Positions 6,284-8,973 of a stretch of DNA of 8,973 nucleotides are shown here, one piece after another (the first letter of the stretch is position 1; each line of letters starts with the position of its first letter). Origin of the DNA: Oscillospiraceae bacterium UBA4632 (GTDB taxonomy: Bacteria; Bacillota; Clostridia; Oscillospirales; Oscillospiraceae). Below the pieces are notes generated by a model. It searched no databases. It was not told the DNA's origin and saw only the letters and a list, made by a program, of their open reading frames with translations. The DNA is taken from contig DHMW01000015.1 in NCBI GenBank assembly GCA_002405995.1, positions 1-8,973 of the forward strand, read 5' to 3'. A program made the position numbers and the translations under genes.

Positions 6284-6754
6284 ATGGAACTGACGCATTT
6301 TAACGAACAGGGCCGCGCCCGCATGGTGGACGTGAGCGAAAAGGCGCAGACCTATCGCGCGGCACGCGCCGCCGCGACGGTCCGCATGACGAAAGCGACG
6401 ATGGACAGGATCAAAGAGGGCTCCATCGGCAAGGGCGATGTGCTGGCGGTCGCACAGGTCGCGGGCATCATGGCCGCGAAAAAAAACAGCGAGCTCATCC
6501 CGATGTGCCACCCGCTGCTGCTGACGAAGGTGGACATCGCATTTGAATTGGAAGAAACCGCCCTGCACATCCGCAGCGAGGTCCGCTGCCACGGCGAAAC
6601 GGGCGTTGAAATGGAAGCGCTGACGGCCGTCAGCGTCGCCGCGCTCACGGTGTATGACATGTGCAAGGCCGTGCAGCGCGATATGCGCATCGACGGCATC
6701 CGCCTTCTCTATAAAGAGGGCGGCAAGAGCGGCGTCTATGAAGCGGAGGAATGA
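6284..6754 (+). CDS. moaC: Cyclic pyranopterin monophosphate synthase
   Basis: Converts 3',8-cyclo-7,8-dihydro-GTP made by MoaA to cyclic pyranopterin monophosphate. Its 156 residues match the family (about 155-165). Family motifs are MVDVSEK (14-20), GKGDVLAVAQVAGIMAAKK (49-67) with Lys50 at the position of the conserved active-site lysine, ELIPMCHPL (70-78), and GVEMEALTAVSVAALTVYDMCKA (107-129) with Asp125 and Lys128, matching the conserved catalytic Asp/Lys pair. It starts 2 nt after the moaA stop with GGAGG at 6-nt spacing, so it is translationally coupled. No moaB, moaD or moaE is fused to it or adjoins it. Confidence 0.97.
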   Translation: MELTHFNEQGRARMVDVSEKAQTYRAARAAATVRMTKATMDRIKEGSIGKGDVLAVAQVAGIMAAKKNSELIPMCHPLLLTKVDIAFELEETALHIRSEVRCHGETGVEMEALTAVSVAALTVYDMCKAVQRDMRIDGIRLLYKEGGKSGVYEAEE

Positions 6755-6758
6755 AGAG

Positions 6759-7193
6759 ATGGCACAGGTGACCGCTGTGAACATCAGCGAAAAAAAGGGC
6801 GTGCGCAAGCACGAGGTACCCTATATCGACGTAAAATGCCATCACGGCATCGTGGGCGACGCCCACGCGGGCGATTGGCACCGCCAGATCAGCCTGCTGG
6901 CCGACGAGAGCGTGGACACGATGCGAGAGATCTGCCCGCTTGAGCTGGATGCGGGTATTTTTGCCGAAAACATCAACACCCGCGGCATCGAGCTCAGGAC
7001 GCTCCCCGTCGGTACGCGCCTGCGCGTGGGCGAGACGGAGCTTGAGGTCACGCAGATCGGCAAGCAGTGCCACAACGACTGCGAGATCAAGCGCACGACA
7101 GGCAAATGCGTGATGCCGACCGAGGGCATCTTTGCCATCGTGATCAAAGAGGGCCGCATTCAGGCCGGAGACGAGATCGAGGTGCTGCAATGA
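6759..7193 (+). CDS. Stand-alone MOSC-domain protein
   Basis: A 144-residue protein that is essentially one MOSC domain, a beta-barrel fold linked to molybdenum-cofactor sulfuration or sulfur transfer. Visible signatures are VKCHHGIVGDAHAGDWHRQISLLADES (25-51), which is the GxxGDxHxG region, FAENINTRGIEL (68-79), PVGTRLRVGETELEVTQIGKQC (83-104) and CVMPTEGIFAIV (117-128). Cys104 in IGKQCHNDC is the best candidate for the conserved MOSC cysteine; Cys108 and Cys117 follow it closely. Small MOSC proteins beside moa genes are common in anaerobic Firmicutes, but their exact reaction is not settled; a late sulfuration or cofactor-handling role is inference. It begins 4 nt after moaC with GGAGGA upstream and overlaps the next gene by ATGA. 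Confidence 0.9.
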   Translation: MAQVTAVNISEKKGVRKHEVPYIDVKCHHGIVGDAHAGDWHRQISLLADESVDTMREICPLELDAGIFAENINTRGIELRTLPVGTRLRVGETELEVTQIGKQCHNDCEIKRTTGKCVMPTEGIFAIVIKEGRIQAGDEIEVLQ

Positions 7194-8209
7194 AACTCAT
7201 CAAAACCGAGGACGCGGTGGGCCATGTGCTCTGCCACGACATGACGCAGATCATCAAGGACCAGTATAAGGACGCGCGCTTCCGCAAGGGCCACGTCGTG
7301 ACGGAGGAGGACATCCCCGTGCTTTTGAGCATGGGCAAGGAGCACCTCTACGTCTGGGAGATGACGCCCGGCATGGTGCACGAAAACGACGCGGCGGAGC
7401 GGCTCCTCGCCCTCTGCGGGCAGGAGAACATGCTCCGCAGCGAGGTCAAGGAGGGCAAGATCGAGCTCAAGGCCGCCTGCGACGGCGTGTTTTTGGTCGA
7501 TTCTGCGCGCCTTGTCGCCGTGAACAGCCAGGACGAGGTGATGATCGCCACGCGAAAGGGCGGCACCGCCGTGCGCGAGGGCGACAAGCTCGCGGGTATG
7601 CGCGTCATTCCGCTGATCATCGAGGAGGAAAAGCTCCGGAAGGCAGAACAGGCCGCGGGCGATGAGCCGCTGCTCGCGCTCAAGCCCTATGTACGCAAGA
7701 CCGCCTGCATCGTCGCCACCGGCGGCGAGGTCAAAAAGGGGCTCATCAAGGACACGTTCACGCCGGTCGTGATCGACAAGCTCAGGACCTACGGCATCGA
7801 AACGCTCGAGGTCGTCTGCTCCGGCGACGGGGTGGAGAATGTGCGCGGCGCGGTGCTCGCGATGCGCGGAAAGAAGCCCGACATGATCCTCTGCACCGGC
7901 GGCATGAGCGTTGATCCCGACGACAATACGCCGGGCGGCATCAGGGCCGCGGGCGCGCATATCATCGCCTACGGCGCGCCGGTCCTGCCGGGGGCAATGT
8001 TCCTGCTCGGCCGCTTTGACGACGGCATGCCCGTCATGGGGCTGCCCGGCTGCGTGATGTACGCGGGCGCGACGGTCTTCGACCTGCTGCTGCCGAAGAT
8101 CGCGGCGGACGTACCCGTGACGCGCGCGGATATCGCCGCGCTCGGCGAGGGCGGGCTGTGCCTTGGGTGCAAACCGTGCCATTATCCGATCTGCCCGTTT
8201 GGGAAGTGA
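7190..8209 (+). CDS. MoeA-like molybdopterin-binding protein with C-terminal cysteine motif
   Basis: A 339-residue member of the molybdopterin-binding (MoeA/CinA-type MoCF) group, predicted to insert molybdenum into adenylylated molybdopterin or bind the cofactor. The N-terminal part (1-160) carries the MoeA-like AVGHVLCHDMTQI (9-21) and FRKGHVVTEEDIPVLLSMGK (31-50). The MoCF domain follows, with IVATGGEV (174-181), ILCTGGMSVDPDDNTPGGI (233-251) and MGLPGCVMYAGATVFDLLLP (283-302). It is shorter than classical MoeA (about 400) and ends in CLGCKPCHYPICPFGK, a CX2CX2CX4C set (Cys324, 327, 330, 335) that could bind a metal or Fe-S cluster. ATG 7190 overlaps the MOSC stop (ATGA) and has GAGGTG upstream; a longer frame from 7067 is rejected. 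Whether it replaces or accompanies a standard MoeA cannot be told here. Confidence 0.9.
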   Translation: MKLIKTEDAVGHVLCHDMTQIIKDQYKDARFRKGHVVTEEDIPVLLSMGKEHLYVWEMTPGMVHENDAAERLLALCGQENMLRSEVKEGKIELKAACDGVFLVDSARLVAVNSQDEVMIATRKGGTAVREGDKLAGMRVIPLIIEEEKLRKAEQAAGDEPLLALKPYVRKTACIVATGGEVKKGLIKDTFTPVVIDKLRTYGIETLEVVCSGDGVENVRGAVLAMRGKKPDMILCTGGMSVDPDDNTPGGIRAAGAHIIAYGAPVLPGAMFLLGRFDDGMPVMGLPGCVMYAGATVFDLLLPKIAADVPVTRADIAALGEGGLCLGCKPCHYPICPFGK

Positions 8210-8210
8210 A

Positions 8211-8242
8211 AAAGCCTGCGCCGCACGGGCGGCGCAAGCTTT
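8211..8242 (+). other. Strong hairpin between the MoeA-like gene and modA
   Basis: TGCGCCGC pairs exactly with GCGGCGCA around ACGG; AAAGC and GCTTT extend the stem past one C/A mismatch. On the plus strand only CUUUC follows, so it is a poor terminator; it may be a partial terminator, an attenuator or an mRNA-processing element that lowers modA expression relative to the upstream genes. On the minus strand the same stem is followed by UUUUU and would be a better terminator, but I see no minus-strand gene leading into it. Confidence 0.6.
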
Positions 8243-8279
8243 CAAGGAAGCATTATACGCACGAAAGGATAACGAAATC

Positions 8280-8973
8280 ATGAAAGGGCTTTTCTCCCTG
8301 TTCCTCGCGCTTTCCCTCGCACTCGCGCTGACCGCCTGCGGCAGCAGGACCGATGACACGAACGCAGACGCGAACACCGATCAGGACGGCACGAACACGG
8401 AATCCGTCGATCTGATCGTCTTCGCCGCAGCGTCCATGACCGAGACCCTGACCGAGATCGCCGTAAAGTACAGGGAAGTCGCCCCCAACGTCAGCATCAC
8501 CTTCAACTTCGACTCCTCGGGCAAGCTCCTCACCCAGATCAGCGAGGGCGCTGACTGCGACCTGTTCATCTCCGCGGCTCCCAAGCAGATGAACGCGATG
8601 GACGGCAGCCTCATTGGCGACAAGGACAAGAACCCAGACGGTCTTGACCTCATCGTGGCCGGCAGCCGTATTGACCTGCTCGAAAACAAGGTCACGCTCG
8701 CCGTTCCCGAGGGCAACCCCAAGGGCATCGAGAGCTTTGACCAGCTGGCCGAGCTCCTGAAGAGCGGCGAGGTCATGCTGGCCGTCGGCAACAGCGACGT
8801 CCCCGTGGGCCAGTACACCCAGAAGATCTTCGCCTTCTACGGCATCGACGAGGCCGCCATCACCGATAAGCTCACCTACGGCAACAACGTGAAGGAAGTC
8901 ACCACCCAGGTCACCGAGGCCGCCGCCGACTGCGGCATCATCCACGCCACCGACGCCTTCTCCGCCGGTCTCA
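8280..8973 (+). CDS. modA: Molybdate ABC transporter substrate-binding lipoprotein, partial (3' end outside window)
   Basis: Extracytoplasmic binding protein that captures molybdate (possibly tungstate) for a ModB/ModC-type importer. The frame from ATG 8280 is open to the right edge, giving 231 residues of an expected 250-280. The signal peptide has a hydrophobic run LFSLFLALSLALAL (4-17) and lipobox LTAC with Cys20, so it is a membrane-anchored lipoprotein; a Thr/Asn/Asp-rich linker (23-41) follows. The mature domain shows LIVFAAASMTETLTEIA (45-61), FDSSGKLLTQI (77-87), CDLFISAAPKQM (93-104) and NSDVPVGQYTQKIF (171-184), all typical of ModA, including the serines that contact the oxyanion. 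AAAGGAT lies 9 nt before the ATG. It sits 70 nt after the MoeA-like gene, probably in the same operon with partial separation by the hairpin; modB and modC are expected just past the edge. Confidence 0.94.
   Translation, partial: MKGLFSLFLALSLALALTACGSRTDDTNADANTDQDGTNTESVDLIVFAAASMTETLTEIAVKYREVAPNVSITFNFDSSGKLLTQISEGADCDLFISAAPKQMNAMDGSLIGDKDKNPDGLDLIVAGSRIDLLENKVTLAVPEGNPKGIESFDQLAELLKSGEVMLAVGNSDVPVGQYTQKIFAFYGIDEAAITDKLTYGNNVKEVTTQVTEAAADCGIIHATDAFSAGL

Noticed and set aside
5711..6808. 365-codon minus-strand open frame
   Set aside because: Spans the antisense of moaA and moaC, including their boundary, with no domain; shadow.
7160..8377. 405-codon minus-strand open frame
   Set aside because: Antisense of the MoeA-like gene and the start of modA; composition and lack of motifs mark it as a shadow.
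8253..8945. 230-codon minus-strand open frame
   Set aside because: Antisense of modA, whose plus-strand frame has a lipobox signal peptide and ModA motifs and is open to the window edge.
1..8973. CRISPR, insertion sequence, phage or tRNA signals
   Set aside because: No spaced repeat arrays, transposase-like proteins, terminal inverted repeats or tRNA-like cloverleaf sequences were seen on either strand.

Overview
The window is a GC-rich, tightly packed bacterial segment. It suggests an anaerobic Firmicute of the class Clostridia, possibly Oscillospiraceae. The reasons are the split glycine decarboxylase (separate gcvPA and gcvPB), the order gcvT-gcvH-gcvPA-gcvPB behind a tandem glycine riboswitch, strong AGGAGG-type ribosome binding sites, a lipoprotein-type ModA, and a MoeA-like protein with a C-terminal cysteine tail. 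The taxonomic call is inference; no rRNA or marker gene is present.

Layout. Positions 1-3865, read on the minus strand, hold a glycine cleavage operon: promoter (3836-3865), tandem glycine riboswitch (about 3630-3804), intrinsic terminator (3594-3629), gcvT, gcvH, gcvPA and the first 217 codons of gcvPB, which runs off the left edge. Positions 3915-5226, also minus strand, hold an IclR-family regulator overlapping a MogA/MoaB molybdopterin adenylyltransferase gene by ATGA, behind a near-consensus promoter. From 5277 to the right edge, on the plus strand, lies a molybdenum-cofactor operon: moaA, moaC, a stand-alone MOSC-domain gene and a MoeA-like molybdopterin-binding gene, all spaced by 4 nt or less or overlapping. 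After a 70-nt gap with a strong hairpin comes a truncated modA (molybdate-binding lipoprotein). No plus-strand open reading frame closes for modA because it runs off the window.

How it works together. The left half makes the T, H and P proteins that cleave glycine (or make it in reverse) with one-carbon transfer to tetrahydrofolate, and its leader RNA senses glycine. The right half converts GTP to cyclic pyranopterin phosphate (MoaA, MoaC), adenylylates and metallates molybdopterin (MogA, MoeA-like), probably handles sulfur or late cofactor steps (MOSC), and begins molybdate uptake (ModA). MoaD, MoaE and MoeB are not in the window.

The most interesting parts are regulatory. A cluster of ATCCGA repeats and inverted repeats lies between the divergent iclR-mogA and moaA promoters, with no room for a molybdenum-cofactor riboswitch. 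A perfect 17-bp palindrome overlaps the -10 region of the glycine riboswitch promoter. The genes themselves look like intact members of known families; I see no clearly new enzymatic system, mobile element, CRISPR array or RNA gene other than the riboswitch.
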